Source: Roseateles sp. XES5 | GTDB taxonomy: Bacteria > Pseudomonadota > Alphaproteobacteria > Rhizobiales > Rhizobiaceae | Direction of reading: 5' to 3' | Length of the DNA stretch: 64,000 nt | Assembly: GCF_020535545.1 (NCBI RefSeq) | Contig: NZ_CP084752.1 | Coordinates: 2,507,501 to 2,571,500, forward strand | In this document: in pieces, positions 1-8,219 of the stretch | Layout of the letters: every line of letters begins with the position of its first letter | How positions within the stretch are numbered: position 1 is the first letter of the stretch | Translations under genes and position numbers: made by a program | Notes under the pieces: model-generated | Told to the model about the DNA's origin: nothing | What the model saw: the letters and a program-made list of their open reading frames with translations, nothing else | Databases searched by the model: none

Positions 1-446
1 CGCGCGCGGATCGGCATGGTGAGGTTCGCCTGGTAACAATCGCCCTGCCGCAGATGCTGGTGCAGACGGTCGAAGCGGCTGCCGTAGGTGGCAAAATCCC
101 AATGCGCCTTCGGCTCCGTCAGGAAGGGCTCGTTCTCGACGCGCTGGCGAGGTTTTCCGAGTGGATGGCCGTCCGTCGGCGCCGCGAAGATACCGAAGCT
201 CATCAACGGGGTGGGGCGGTTCTCCACCGCGAGCGGGGCGAGCTTTTCCTCGAAGAGATGGCCGGCCTCATAGCTCATGAAGCCGGCGATCCAGTGCCCC
301 TTTGCATGCGCCGCCTGCAAGGCCGCAAAAGCGGGCTCGAAGCCGGCGCGATCGCGCACGGTGACGATCGCGAGCGGATCGGCGAAAACCACCGTCCGAT
401 CCTCGCGGTCGTCCCTGAGGAGCACAAAGCGTTCGCGATCGGTCAT
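1..446 (-). CDS. pabB: aminodeoxychorismate synthase component I, N-terminal part (cut by window edge)
   Basis: PabB joins chorismate and ammonia to make 4-amino-4-deoxychorismate, the first committed step of p-aminobenzoate and folate synthesis, in the cytoplasm with a PabA glutaminase partner. Only the first 148 codons are inside the window. The reading ends in a GDCYQANLTMPI stretch, which matches the conserved YQxNLT motif of the PabB/TrpE chorismate-binding family; the short N-terminal domain before it fits PabB better than TrpE. The ATG is preceded by AAGAGG at a usable distance and lies 27 bases after the pepF stop, so the two genes are probably co-transcribed. The catalytic C-terminal domain is outside the window, so assignment rests on the N-terminal half. 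Confidence 0.75.
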   Translation of the reverse strand, partial: MTDRERFVLLRDDREDRTVVFADPLAIVTVRDRAGFEPAFAALQAAHAKGHWIAGFMSYEAGHLFEEKLAPLAVENRPTPLMSFGIFAAPTDGHPLGKPRQRVENEPFLTEPKAHWDFATYGSRFDRLHQHLRQGDCYQANLTMPIRA

Positions 447-473
447 GCGGGCGTCCGGCCTCTTCTTTCTCGG

Positions 474-2321
474 TCAGGCCCTATCAAGCGCTTCCAGTTC
501 GTCGATCAGCCCTTCGATCATCGACAGTCCCTTGCTCCAGAACGACGGGTCGCTGGCATCGAGGCCGAAGGGCTTCAGGAGTTCGGTGTGATGCTTGGTG
601 CCGCCCGCCTTGAGCAGGTCGAAATACTTCGCCTGGAAGCCTGTCTCGGCCTGCTGGTAGACGGCGTAGAGCGAGTTCACCAGGCAATCGCCGAAGGCGT
701 AGGCATAGACGTAGAAGGGCGAGTGGATGAAGTGGGGGATATAGGCCCAGTAGGTCTCGTAGCCCTCGGAAATGCGGATCGCCGGGCCGAGGCTTTCGCC
801 CTGTACGGAGAGCCAGAGCTCGCCGATCTGGTCGGACGTCAGCTCCCCGTCCTTGCGGGCGGTGTGCAGCTTGCGCTCGAATTCGTAGAAGGCGATCTGG
901 CGCACGACCGTGTTGATCATGTCCTCCACCTTCTGGGCGAGCATGGCCTTGCGCTCACGCTTGTCCTTCGTCTTGTCGAGCAGGCTGCGGAAGGTCAGCA
1001 TTTCGCCGAAGACGGAGGCGGTCTCGGCCAGCGTCAGCGGCGTCGAGGCCATCAGCGCACCCTGGCCTCCGGCCAGCACCTGATGCACGCCATGGCCAAG
1101 TTCGTGGGCGAGCGTCATCACGTCACGCGGCTTGCCCATGTAGTTGACGAGCACATAGGGGTGGGCGGACGGCACGGTCGGATGGGCGAAGGCGCCGGGC
1201 GCCTTGCCGGGGCGCACGGGGGCGTCGATCCAGCCCTTGTCGAAGAAGTCCTGCGCGATGGCGGCCATTTCCGGGGCGAAGGCGCGGTAGGCGGCAAGCA
1301 CCGTGTCGCGTGCCTCGGTCCACGGGATGGTCGCATCGGGCGTCTCGGGCAGCGGCGCATTGCGGTCCCAATATTCCATCTGCTCCATTCCGAGCCACTT
1401 TGCCTTCATCGCGTAATAGCGATGGGAGAGGCGCGGATAGGCGTCCCGGACGGCTTGCGCGAGGGCGGCGACCACCTCCGGCTCGACCCGGTTGGCGAGG
1501 TGCCGGCTATCGGCGATGTCCGCAAAGCCGCGCCAGCGGTCGGAGATTTCCTTGTCCTTGGCGAGCGTGTTGGTGATCAGCGTGAAGGTGCGGATGTTGT
1601 CCTTGAAGGTCTTCGCCAGTGCCTCGGCCGCCTTGCGGCGCGCCTCGCGATCGGGCGACTGAAGCTGATTGAGGGCGATTTCCAGCGGCAGTTCCTCGCT
1701 GTCGATCGTGTAGCGGAGCGAGGCCATGGTCTCGTCGAACAGCCGGTTCCAGGCGGCGGCGCCCGTCATCGACTTTTCGAGGAAGAGCTGTTCCGTCTTA
1801 TCGTCGAGCTGATAGGGCTTGTCCTTGCGCAGGTCCTCGATCCACGGGCGGTAGTGCGCGGCAAGCGCATCGTTCTGGAGCGCCGCGTCGATGCGCGCGT
1901 CCGCTATCCTGTTGAGTTCAAGGGAGAAAAACAGGAGATGCGCGCCGAGGTCGGTCAGCCTGGCCTGGACGTCGCCGTAGAATTTGCCGTTCGCCGGCTC
2001 GGTCGTGTTGGTGAAATAGGTAAGGCCCGCGAAGGAGATGATGCGGCCCATCACGTCTTCCAGCGCTTCGAATTCGCGCACGGCCGCGCCGATGCCGTCG
2101 TCGCCCGTCTTTTCGGTCGCGGCGTCCAGCTTGCCCTTCCATTTCGCCTCGAAGGCGAGCGTATCGACTTCGGCTTTCTTCATGTCGGCCTGGAATTCAG
2201 GAGAGGCCTGCGAGGGATAGAGATCGGCGAGGTTCCAGCCGGGGAGATCGCCAAGCTCGGCGCTGGCTGCGGCATCCGCCGGCGCGAAAGCGATGCGGGG
2301 GGCGGGAAAATGTCGGATCAT
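474..2321 (-). CDS. pepF: M3 family oligoendopeptidase F
   Basis: Cytoplasmic zinc metallopeptidase expected to cleave oligopeptides of roughly 7 to 17 residues and so recycle peptides from proteolysis. The 615-residue protein has the usual M3B length. The zinc motif HELGH is at about residues 406-410 within TLAHELGHGVHQ, and the C-terminal half carries the helical M3 core. The start chosen is the ATG giving MIRHFPAP, because GAGGAAGAGAG lies just upstream; an in-frame TTG 11 codons earlier has no such site. It is transcribed away from the response-regulator gene, so the stretch between them should hold divergent promoters. Downstream pabB follows closely. Nothing unusual in codon use. Confidence 0.92.
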   Translation of the reverse strand: MIRHFPAPRIAFAPADAAASAELGDLPGWNLADLYPSQASPEFQADMKKAEVDTLAFEAKWKGKLDAATEKTGDDGIGAAVREFEALEDVMGRIISFAGLTYFTNTTEPANGKFYGDVQARLTDLGAHLLFFSLELNRIADARIDAALQNDALAAHYRPWIEDLRKDKPYQLDDKTEQLFLEKSMTGAAAWNRLFDETMASLRYTIDSEELPLEIALNQLQSPDREARRKAAEALAKTFKDNIRTFTLITNTLAKDKEISDRWRGFADIADSRHLANRVEPEVVAALAQAVRDAYPRLSHRYYAMKAKWLGMEQMEYWDRNAPLPETPDATIPWTEARDTVLAAYRAFAPEMAAIAQDFFDKGWIDAPVRPGKAPGAFAHPTVPSAHPYVLVNYMGKPRDVMTLAHELGHGVHQVLAGGQGALMASTPLTLAETASVFGEMLTFRSLLDKTKDKRERKAMLAQKVEDMINTVVRQIAFYEFERKLHTARKDGELTSDQIGELWLSVQGESLGPAIRISEGYETYWAYIPHFIHSPFYVYAYAFGDCLVNSLYAVYQQAETGFQAKYFDLLKAGGTKHHTELLKPFGLDASDPSFWSKGLSMIEGLIDELEALDRA

Positions 2322-2499
2322 CTGGTGTCTCTCTTCCTCGTGGGCCTTCCTCACTGGCAGGTCGGCTCTTGCTTGCGTCGGCGTTGGTTAAAATGCAAGC
2401 CTTTCTCAAAACGGCATGTTCAACCCTTTCTGCCATGGTCCGCTGGTGTCCAGTTCCCTTGGGCGTGCATGAGGCATGCCTTGAGGCAAGGAGGTTCCA

Positions 2500-4032
2500 G
2501 TGACGGCCCATATTCTTGTCATCGATGACGATCCTGTCCAGCGCAGGCTCTTGAAGAACATGATCGAGCGCTCCGGCCATGTCGCCCATATGGCGGAAAA
2601 CGGCCGCGCGGGCCTAGACATGCTCGACCGCAAGGGCGGCCTGATCAACGTGATCCTGCTGGACCTGATGATGCCGGAAATGAACGGCACGGCCTTCCTC
2701 GAAGCGCTCGCCGAGCGTGAGAACACCATTCCGGTCATCGTGCAGACGGGGCAGGGCGGCATCGAGACCGTCGTCATGGCCATGCGCGCCGGTGCCTTCG
2801 ATTTCGTGGTGAAGCCGGTTTCTCCGGAACGTCTCAATGTCGCCGTCGGCAACGCGCTGAAGATGGACCAGCGCGAAGGCCGTGGTCGCGGCGGACGCCG
2901 CCATCGGGCCGAGGCCCTGCATTTCGACGACATCGTTTCGGCAAGTGCGGAAATGCTGCGCGTCACAGAGCTCGGCCGCCGCGCCGCCCAGTCGAACATT
3001 CCGGTCGTGCTGGAAGGCGAATCGGGCGTCGGCAAGGAAATGGTCGCCCGCGCCATCCAGGCGGCGAGCGACCGGGCACACAAGCCTTTCGTCACCGTCA
3101 ACTGCGGGGCGATCCCGCACAATCTCGTCGAAAGCATCCTCTTCGGCTACGAGAAGGGCGCCTTCACCGGGGCCAACAAGACCACGCCCGGCAAGATCGA
3201 GACGGCCCACGGCGGCACCTTGATGCTGGATGAGATCGGCGACCTGCCTCATGCCCTGCAGGCCAAGCTGCTGCGCGCCGTGCAGCAGGGCGAGATCGAG
3301 ACGATCGGCGCGCGCTTCCCGCAGAAGGTCAATGTCCGCCTCATCTCGGCCACCAACCGCGACCTCATCACCGAAGTGCGTGAAGGCCGCTTCCGTGAAG
3401 ACCTCTATTATCGCCTCAACGTCTTCCCGATCGCCATTCCGGCGCTGCGTAAGCGCAAGGAGGACATCCCGGTTCTCGTGCGCGCCTTCGTGCAGCGCTT
3501 TGCCGGCGAGCAGAAGCTCGCCCGTCCGCTCGGCGTTTCCGCCGGCGCTTTGGCGCTGCTGACGGCCTATGACTGGCCGGGCAATATTCGCCAGCTCGAA
3601 AACGCCATCTTCCGAGCGGTCGTGCTTTCGGAAGGCGCAGAACTCACCGCCGCCGATTTCCCGCAGATCGCCGCGCAGGTTCCGGGCTACGGCCTTGCCG
3701 AGGACGGCGGCATCACCTGGGAGGCGGCAAGCATCCGCACGCCGGAGCCGGCCGCCGAGGCTCGCCTGCCGAGCGTCTATCCGGACTTCCGCCCGAGCGA
3801 ATCGGTGGAGGCCGCATCCGGCCCGGACAACGCCATTTCCAGCGTCGACAAGGGCGGCCATGTGCGCAAACTGGCCGATGTGGAAGAGGAACTCATCCGC
3901 TTTGCCCTGAAATTCTATCATGGCCAGATGAGCCAGGTTGCCCGCAAATTGGGCATCGGCCGCTCGACTCTGTATCGCAAACTCAAGGACTACGGCATCG
4001 ATCCCGACAATCCGTTGAAAGAAGCTGCGTAA
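2500..4032 (+). CDS. sigma-54-dependent response regulator (NtrC/TacA type)
   Basis: Phosphorylation-controlled activator of sigma-54 promoters. Domains in order: receiver (about residues 4-120, acidic pair D10/D11, phospho-acceptor D55, conserved K105), AAA+ ATPase (about 140-385; Walker A GESGVGKE at 173-180, GAFTGA loop at 220-225 for sigma-54 contact), and a Fis-type helix-turn-helix at the C terminus (about 455-505). Start is GTG, supported by a strong AAGGAGG seven bases upstream. No histidine kinase is adjacent, so the signal is unknown. Overall build matches Caulobacter TacA and FlbD-like regulators, but I cannot assign it to one of them. It stands alone, with a gap before the next gene. 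Confidence 0.9.
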   Translation: MTAHILVIDDDPVQRRLLKNMIERSGHVAHMAENGRAGLDMLDRKGGLINVILLDLMMPEMNGTAFLEALAERENTIPVIVQTGQGGIETVVMAMRAGAFDFVVKPVSPERLNVAVGNALKMDQREGRGRGGRRHRAEALHFDDIVSASAEMLRVTELGRRAAQSNIPVVLEGESGVGKEMVARAIQAASDRAHKPFVTVNCGAIPHNLVESILFGYEKGAFTGANKTTPGKIETAHGGTLMLDEIGDLPHALQAKLLRAVQQGEIETIGARFPQKVNVRLISATNRDLITEVREGRFREDLYYRLNVFPIAIPALRKRKEDIPVLVRAFVQRFAGEQKLARPLGVSAGALALLTAYDWPGNIRQLENAIFRAVVLSEGAELTAADFPQIAAQVPGYGLAEDGGITWEAASIRTPEPAAEARLPSVYPDFRPSESVEAASGPDNAISSVDKGGHVRKLADVEEELIRFALKFYHGQMSQVARKLGIGRSTLYRKLKDYGIDPDNPLKEAA

Positions 4033-4207
4033 AAACCCGTGGAATCCCGGCTACTTGGGATTTCTCGATTGCCGTTTATTCCCTGTTAGTGGATTGTTCA
4101 CTATAACGGGGGTGCGAGATTGAGTGTGGCGAATTTGCCATGCTCTCACCGCAATTGGCAGTCATCTGGGATAACGGACGTTCGTTGTCCTTCGGACGGG
4201 GAAAGAG

Positions 4208-5992
4208 TTGGCAAATTTGTTCGCATCGATGAAGCGCCCGGGGGCGACCCTGAGCGGCCTCTGCAAGACCGTGCTGCGTAAGCTGCCGAAGGCGCTGACC
4301 ACGGCCATGCTTTCCGCTGCCCTCATCCTGCCGACGGCGATCCCTGCGACGGTTCAGGCCGAGAGCGGTAACCGCACGCTCAAGCTCTATTTCATCCATA
4401 CCAAGGAAAAGACCGAGATCACCTTCAAGCGCAACGGCCGCTACGATCAGCGTGGCCTGAAGCAGCTCAACGAGTTCCTGCGCGACTGGCGCCGCAACGA
4501 ACCGACGAAGATGGATCCCCGCCTCTTCGACCTCGTATGGGAAGTCTACCAGAAGGTCGGCGGCAGGGGCTACATCAACGTCGTGTCGGCCTATCGCTCG
4601 CCGGCGACGAACGGCATGCTGCGCTCGCGCTCCAAGGGCGTCGCCAAGAAGAGCCAGCATATGCTCGGCAAGGCGATGGACTTCTACATTCCGGGCGTGA
4701 AGCTCGCGACGTTGCGCGCCACGGCCATGAAATTCCAGGTGGGCGGCGTCGGCTACTACCCGACGTCCGGCTCGCCTTTCGTGCATCTCGACGTCGGCAG
4801 CGTGCGCGCCTGGCCGCGCATGAGCCGGCAGGAACTGGCGAGCCTCTTCCCCGACGGCAAGACCATGCACGTGCCGACCGACGGCAAGCCGCTGCCGGGC
4901 TATCAGCAGGCGGTCGCAGACTACAAGCGCCGCGTCGGCGCGACCGGCATCGAAGTGGCCGGCGGCGGCTCGACGCCGTCCGCGTCCAAGCGCAAGGGCG
5001 GGTTCCTGGCCGCGCTGTTCGGCGGTGGCGGCGACGAGGATGAAGAACCCGAAATGATCGCAAGCAACGCGACCATCGCGGACGATTTCGACGAAGGCGG
5101 TTCGGCCGGCGCCAAGGCGAAGGTCGCCGAGGAGACGAAGCCCGTGGCCACCGAGGCCGAAACGGAGCTTGCCTTCACTGCACCGGTTCCGGGCAGCCGC
5201 CCGGCCTTCAAGGCCGCGGAGACGACCAGCGAACTTGCCCTCGTCGCACCGACCACGAGCGGTGCCGTGGCGGCGCTCGAAGCGGCGACGACCGAAGAAC
5301 AGAAGCCTGAATTCGCGGATCTGGACGCCTACAAGATTCCGGTTCCCGTGATGCTCGGCGACCGCACCAAGGCCGGCGACGCGCAGCCGGGCGCGGTCAT
5401 GACGGCGGAAGCCGTCGCCGAGGATGGTGAAGAACTTGCCGCGGTGCCGGTGCCGGGCCTGCGTCCGCTGGTCGAGCTCGACCAGTCGCAGACGGCGCTG
5501 ATGGCCGCGGCCGAAGCCGACGTGGCGCTTCCGAGTTCCGCGGATCGTTCCGGCCTTGCGGCGCTTGCCGATCCGGTGACGGATGACGGTGCCAACCCGG
5601 TCGAGATGGCCGCGCTGATGCCGACCGACGGCGCCAGCCGTTCGCTTTCCGGCGGCGACGCCTTCGAGGCCAAGGCGGTCGAGGAGACGCCGACCAAGGG
5701 TGGCCGTCCGAAGAAGAAGGATGCCGATGCGGCAAGCCGTGGTGCGATCCGCACCGAGCCGAAGCTGACGCAGAAGATTCTCTCGCAGTGGGCGCTGGCG
5801 CAGGACCGCGTCTCGACGAACGCCAAGCCGGTCAAGGCGCCGCGCTTCGTCAGCCGCACGCTGCGCGCCGCGCCGACGACCGTCTACATGGCCGGCTTCC
5901 AGCCGGAGAGCAAGTCGATCGATGCGGGCCGGTTCAGCGGCAATGCGGTCAACTTCATGGAAGTGCGCAAGTTCGAAAGCGCGGAAAACTAG
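4208..5992 (+). CDS. DUF882 / M15-type peptidase-like envelope protein
   Basis: Secreted or periplasmic protein of the DUF882 (YcbK-like, peptidase M15A fold) family, probably acting on peptidoglycan. A signal peptide covers about residues 1-51, ending AVQA-like before the mature part. The zinc triad is visible as H151 and D158 (SQHMLGKAMD) and H193 (FVHLDV). After about residue 230 the protein continues for some 360 residues of low-complexity, Ala/Glu/Lys-rich sequence with several repeats of a PVPGxRP-type motif, much longer than E. coli YcbK. I use the TTG start because GGGGAAAGAG sits just before it; an ATG seven codons later is the alternative. A strong hairpin terminator follows. Confidence 0.8.
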   Translation: MANLFASMKRPGATLSGLCKTVLRKLPKALTTAMLSAALILPTAIPATVQAESGNRTLKLYFIHTKEKTEITFKRNGRYDQRGLKQLNEFLRDWRRNEPTKMDPRLFDLVWEVYQKVGGRGYINVVSAYRSPATNGMLRSRSKGVAKKSQHMLGKAMDFYIPGVKLATLRATAMKFQVGGVGYYPTSGSPFVHLDVGSVRAWPRMSRQELASLFPDGKTMHVPTDGKPLPGYQQAVADYKRRVGATGIEVAGGGSTPSASKRKGGFLAALFGGGGDEDEEPEMIASNATIADDFDEGGSAGAKAKVAEETKPVATEAETELAFTAPVPGSRPAFKAAETTSELALVAPTTSGAVAALEAATTEEQKPEFADLDAYKIPVPVMLGDRTKAGDAQPGAVMTAEAVAEDGEELAAVPVPGLRPLVELDQSQTALMAAAEADVALPSSADRSGLAALADPVTDDGANPVEMAALMPTDGASRSLSGGDAFEAKAVEETPTKGGRPKKKDADAASRGAIRTEPKLTQKILSQWALAQDRVSTNAKPVKAPRFVSRTLRAAPTTVYMAGFQPESKSIDAGRFSGNAVNFMEVRKFESAEN

Positions 5993-6012
5993 GCTCCGCT
6001 GTTTCTCTCAAT

Positions 6013-6049
6013 AAAAAACCCGCCGGATCGCTCCGGCGGGTTTTTGTTT
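6013..6049. terminator. bidirectional intrinsic terminator
   Basis: Stem CCCGCCGG/CCGGCGGG with a four-base loop, A-run on the left and T-run on the right, so it can end transcripts from both the DUF882 gene and the convergent gapR gene. The same core recurs in inverted form between serA and the EamA gene. Confidence 0.92.
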
Positions 6050-6063
6050 GATCCCTTGAAACC

Positions 6064-6330
6064 TTATTCGGTGTCCGGCGGCAGGTCGACCATGCCGAGG
6101 GCCTGCAGGTAGGTGTCGAGGATGGCTTCCTGCTCCATGCGCTCGTCCTTGTCCTGCTTGCGGATCTGGATGACCTTGCGCAGGATCTTGGTGTCGAAGC
6201 CGACGCCCTTGGCTTCGCCGTAGACGTCCTTGATATCGTCGGCGATGGTCTTCTTTTCTTCCTCGAGCCGCTCGATGCGTTCGATGAACGCGCGAAGCTG
6301 GTCGCGTGCGACGCCGTGGGCATCCGACAT
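6064..6330 (-). CDS. gapR: GapR nucleoid-associated protein (DUF2312)
   Basis: GapR binds overtwisted, AT-rich DNA as a dimeric clamp ahead of replication and transcription forks and stimulates type II topoisomerases; described in Caulobacter crescentus and conserved in alphaproteobacteria. The 88-residue protein is all helical, with the family core [16 protein letters not shown] followed by [13 protein letters not shown], and has the usual family length. Start ATG has AAGGAGAAGACC just upstream. It is monocistronic by position: the next gene on the same strand is 113 bases away. Family assignment is firm from the sequence; function is by homology. Confidence 0.92.
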   Translation of the reverse strand: MSDAHGVARDQLRAFIERIERLEEEKKTIADDIKDVYGEAKGVGFDTKILRKVIQIRKQDKDERMEQEAILDTYLQALGMVDLPPDTE

Positions 6331-6443
6331 GGTCTTCTCCTTGGATGGGCTAGAAATTCAAAGGTGCCGTGACTTGCCGCGAACTTCCGGCAAGATCAAG
6401 GCCTATCGCGCGGCAGTAGCGGAATTTCGCCATGGGCAGCGGG

Positions 6444-6749
6444 TCATTCCTTCGGACGGTTGATCTCGAAGGCCGCCTTCTGCGCGTCGCTCGCCTCGTG
6501 CTGGTGGCGCTCGCGCCATGCATCATAAGGCATGCCGTAGACGATCTCGCGTGACGCTTCCTTGTCGAGCGGTACGCCCGCCTCGTTCGCCGCCTCGCGA
6601 TACCAGTTCGACAGGCAATTGCGGCAGAAGCCGGCAAGGTTCATCAGGTCGATGTTCTGCACGTCCGTGCGCTCGCGCAGGTGCTGGACAAGGCGCCGGA
6701 AGGCGGCGGCCTCGAATTCGGTCTGCTGGTCTTTGCTGAGGTCGGTCAT
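6444..6749 (-). CDS. DUF1244 family protein
   Basis: Small conserved protein of about 101 residues with the family signature around FCRNCLSNWY, two close cysteines that could bind a metal, and a C-terminal helix. Function is not known to me. Start chosen at MTDLSKDQQ because it matches where the family begins; longer upstream reading would run into the preceding gene. It starts ten bases after the stop of the N-formylglutamate amidohydrolase-like gene, so the two are probably one transcript. Confidence 0.85.
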   Translation of the reverse strand: MTDLSKDQQTEFEAAAFRRLVQHLRERTDVQNIDLMNLAGFCRNCLSNWYREAANEAGVPLDKEASREIVYGMPYDAWRERHQHEASDAQKAAFEINRPKE

Positions 6750-6759
6750 CGTTTCGGTC

Positions 6760-7548
6760 TCAATAGGGCCCGGTGCGGGAAGGGTGTATATCGTATGTGT
6801 GCAGGGCGGCGTCCGCATTCAACCGGGCGAAGATCGGCGCGAGACGGTCGGCCCAGCGGGCGATGCCTTCCACGCTGCCGATCTCGTCCTGGCGGATTTC
6901 GATGAGGGCATGGGGGATGCCGGGCTTCATGCAGTGGCGGAACAGGGTGTCGCCGCGCAGGGCGCCGTCATAGGGTTCGTTGTCGCCGACGACGATATCG
7001 CCGGGCGCCTCCAGCGCCGCAAGCAGCGGGCGCACGGCGCGGGCATCGCTGTCCCAGAGCACCGTTACTTGCCAGGGCCGGGCGACGCCCTTCCAGGCCG
7101 GCGTGAAGGAATGCATGGAAAGCACCAGCGGCGCCTTGCCGGTGCTTTCGGCGACCGCTTCGATCGTGCGGGACACGGCATCGTGATAGGGGCGATGGAA
7201 GGTCTCCAGCCGGTACTGCCATTCTTCGGGCGAAATCGGGTGGTTGCGTGGAATGATCGCGCCGTCGGAAATGCGCATGACGAGCGTCGGGTCGTCTTCG
7301 CCGCGGTTGGGGTCGATCAGCAGGCGGGAAAAGCGGCTCATGACGACCGGTGCGTTCAGTCGGGCGGCAAGACCGCGCACCACGCCTTCAACGCCGATAT
7401 CGTAGGCGATGTGACGCTCGAAGGCGCTTTCCGGCAGGCCGAGGCGGCCGTAACGTTCGGGCAGGAGATTGGTGGCATGGTCCGCCAGGATGACGAGCCC
7501 GAGGTTCAGGTCGCCGTCGATGATCTCGAAAGGGGAGTAATCCTGCAT
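6760..7548 (-). CDS. N-formylglutamate amidohydrolase family protein
   Basis: Predicted hydrolase of the N-formylglutamate amidohydrolase fold (COG3931-type), 262 residues. Visible family blocks are HATNLLPERYG near the N terminus, SRLLIDPNR, and HSFTPAWKG in the middle, carrying histidines and acids that could bind zinc. True HutG enzymes of histidine degradation share the fold, but no hut genes are nearby, so the substrate is uncertain. Start at MQDYSPFEI; the in-frame sequence upstream looks non-coding. It heads a two-gene unit with the DUF1244 gene and faces away from the DUF1036 gene. Confidence 0.8.
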   Translation of the reverse strand: MQDYSPFEIIDGDLNLGLVILADHATNLLPERYGRLGLPESAFERHIAYDIGVEGVVRGLAARLNAPVVMSRFSRLLIDPNRGEDDPTLVMRISDGAIIPRNHPISPEEWQYRLETFHRPYHDAVSRTIEAVAESTGKAPLVLSMHSFTPAWKGVARPWQVTVLWDSDARAVRPLLAALEAPGDIVVGDNEPYDGALRGDTLFRHCMKPGIPHALIEIRQDEIGSVEGIARWADRLAPIFARLNADAALHTYDIHPSRTGPY

Positions 7549-7733
7549 GCCTTTTGCCGAAGTTCGCCGCGCCGTGCGACTGATCGCACGGGCCGACCCA
7601 CCCCGCAAGCTGCGGAGCCTGCCGTACGGGAAAGATTCCTTCTCCTTTCGTGAAAATGTAATCGATTAGTGTTGCGTTGACATTCATGCCCCGCCGTCGC
7701 AAGAAAGCGCATATTCAAATCAACGGAGTTCCA

Positions 7734-8219
7734 TTGGAAGCCGTGAGAGCCAAGAGCCCAAACCCGTTTCTCCCGAAAGCCAGCGGCCTTCTCCAGGCCG
7801 GCCTTTTCCTCGTTGCGGGTTTCCTCGCCCTGTCCGTTCCGGATGAGGCGAAGGCCGACTTCCGCGTCTGCAACGGTACCCAGAACCTTGTCGGCGTCGC
7901 CATCGGCTATCGCGCCAAGGAAGGCTGGGTCACCGAGGGCTGGTGGCAGGTGCCTGCCACGACCTGCGCCACCCTGATCGAGGGCGAGCTGCAGTCGCGC
8001 TACTACTATCTTTATGCCGAGGATGCCGCCCGCGGCGGCCGCTGGACCGGCGACGTCAACATGTGCGTGGCCGAGAACGAGTTCAAGGTCACCGGCGTCG
8101 AGGACTGCTTTGCCCGCGGTTTCCAGCGCATGGGCTTCAAGGAATATGACACGGGTCGACAGGGAAGCTGGATGGTGCAGCTTTCCGATACGCCAGGGAC
8201 GCAGGAGAGCCAGAACTGA
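7734..8219 (+). CDS. DUF1036 exported protein
   Basis: Secreted protein with a hydrophobic signal segment (LLQAGLFLVAGFLAL) and cleavage near EAKA-DF, followed by the DUF1036 core that starts DFRVCNGT and contains conserved Trp and Cys residues. Role unknown. The start is uncertain: I prefer the TTG with GGAG five bases upstream because it gives a normal-length signal peptide; an ATG 16 codons earlier (MPRRRKK) is possible. Its TGA stop shares its last base with the ATG of pyk, so the two genes are translationally coupled. Confidence 0.75.
   Translation: MEAVRAKSPNPFLPKASGLLQAGLFLVAGFLALSVPDEAKADFRVCNGTQNLVGVAIGYRAKEGWVTEGWWQVPATTCATLIEGELQSRYYYLYAEDAARGGRWTGDVNMCVAENEFKVTGVEDCFARGFQRMGFKEYDTGRQGSWMVQLSDTPGTQESQN

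Noticed and set aside
54..2528. An 824-codon open frame antisense to pabB and pepF
   Set aside because: It is a by-product of high GC on the complementary strand: the sense frames show real PabB and M3 peptidase motifs and the antisense product has no recognisable domain.
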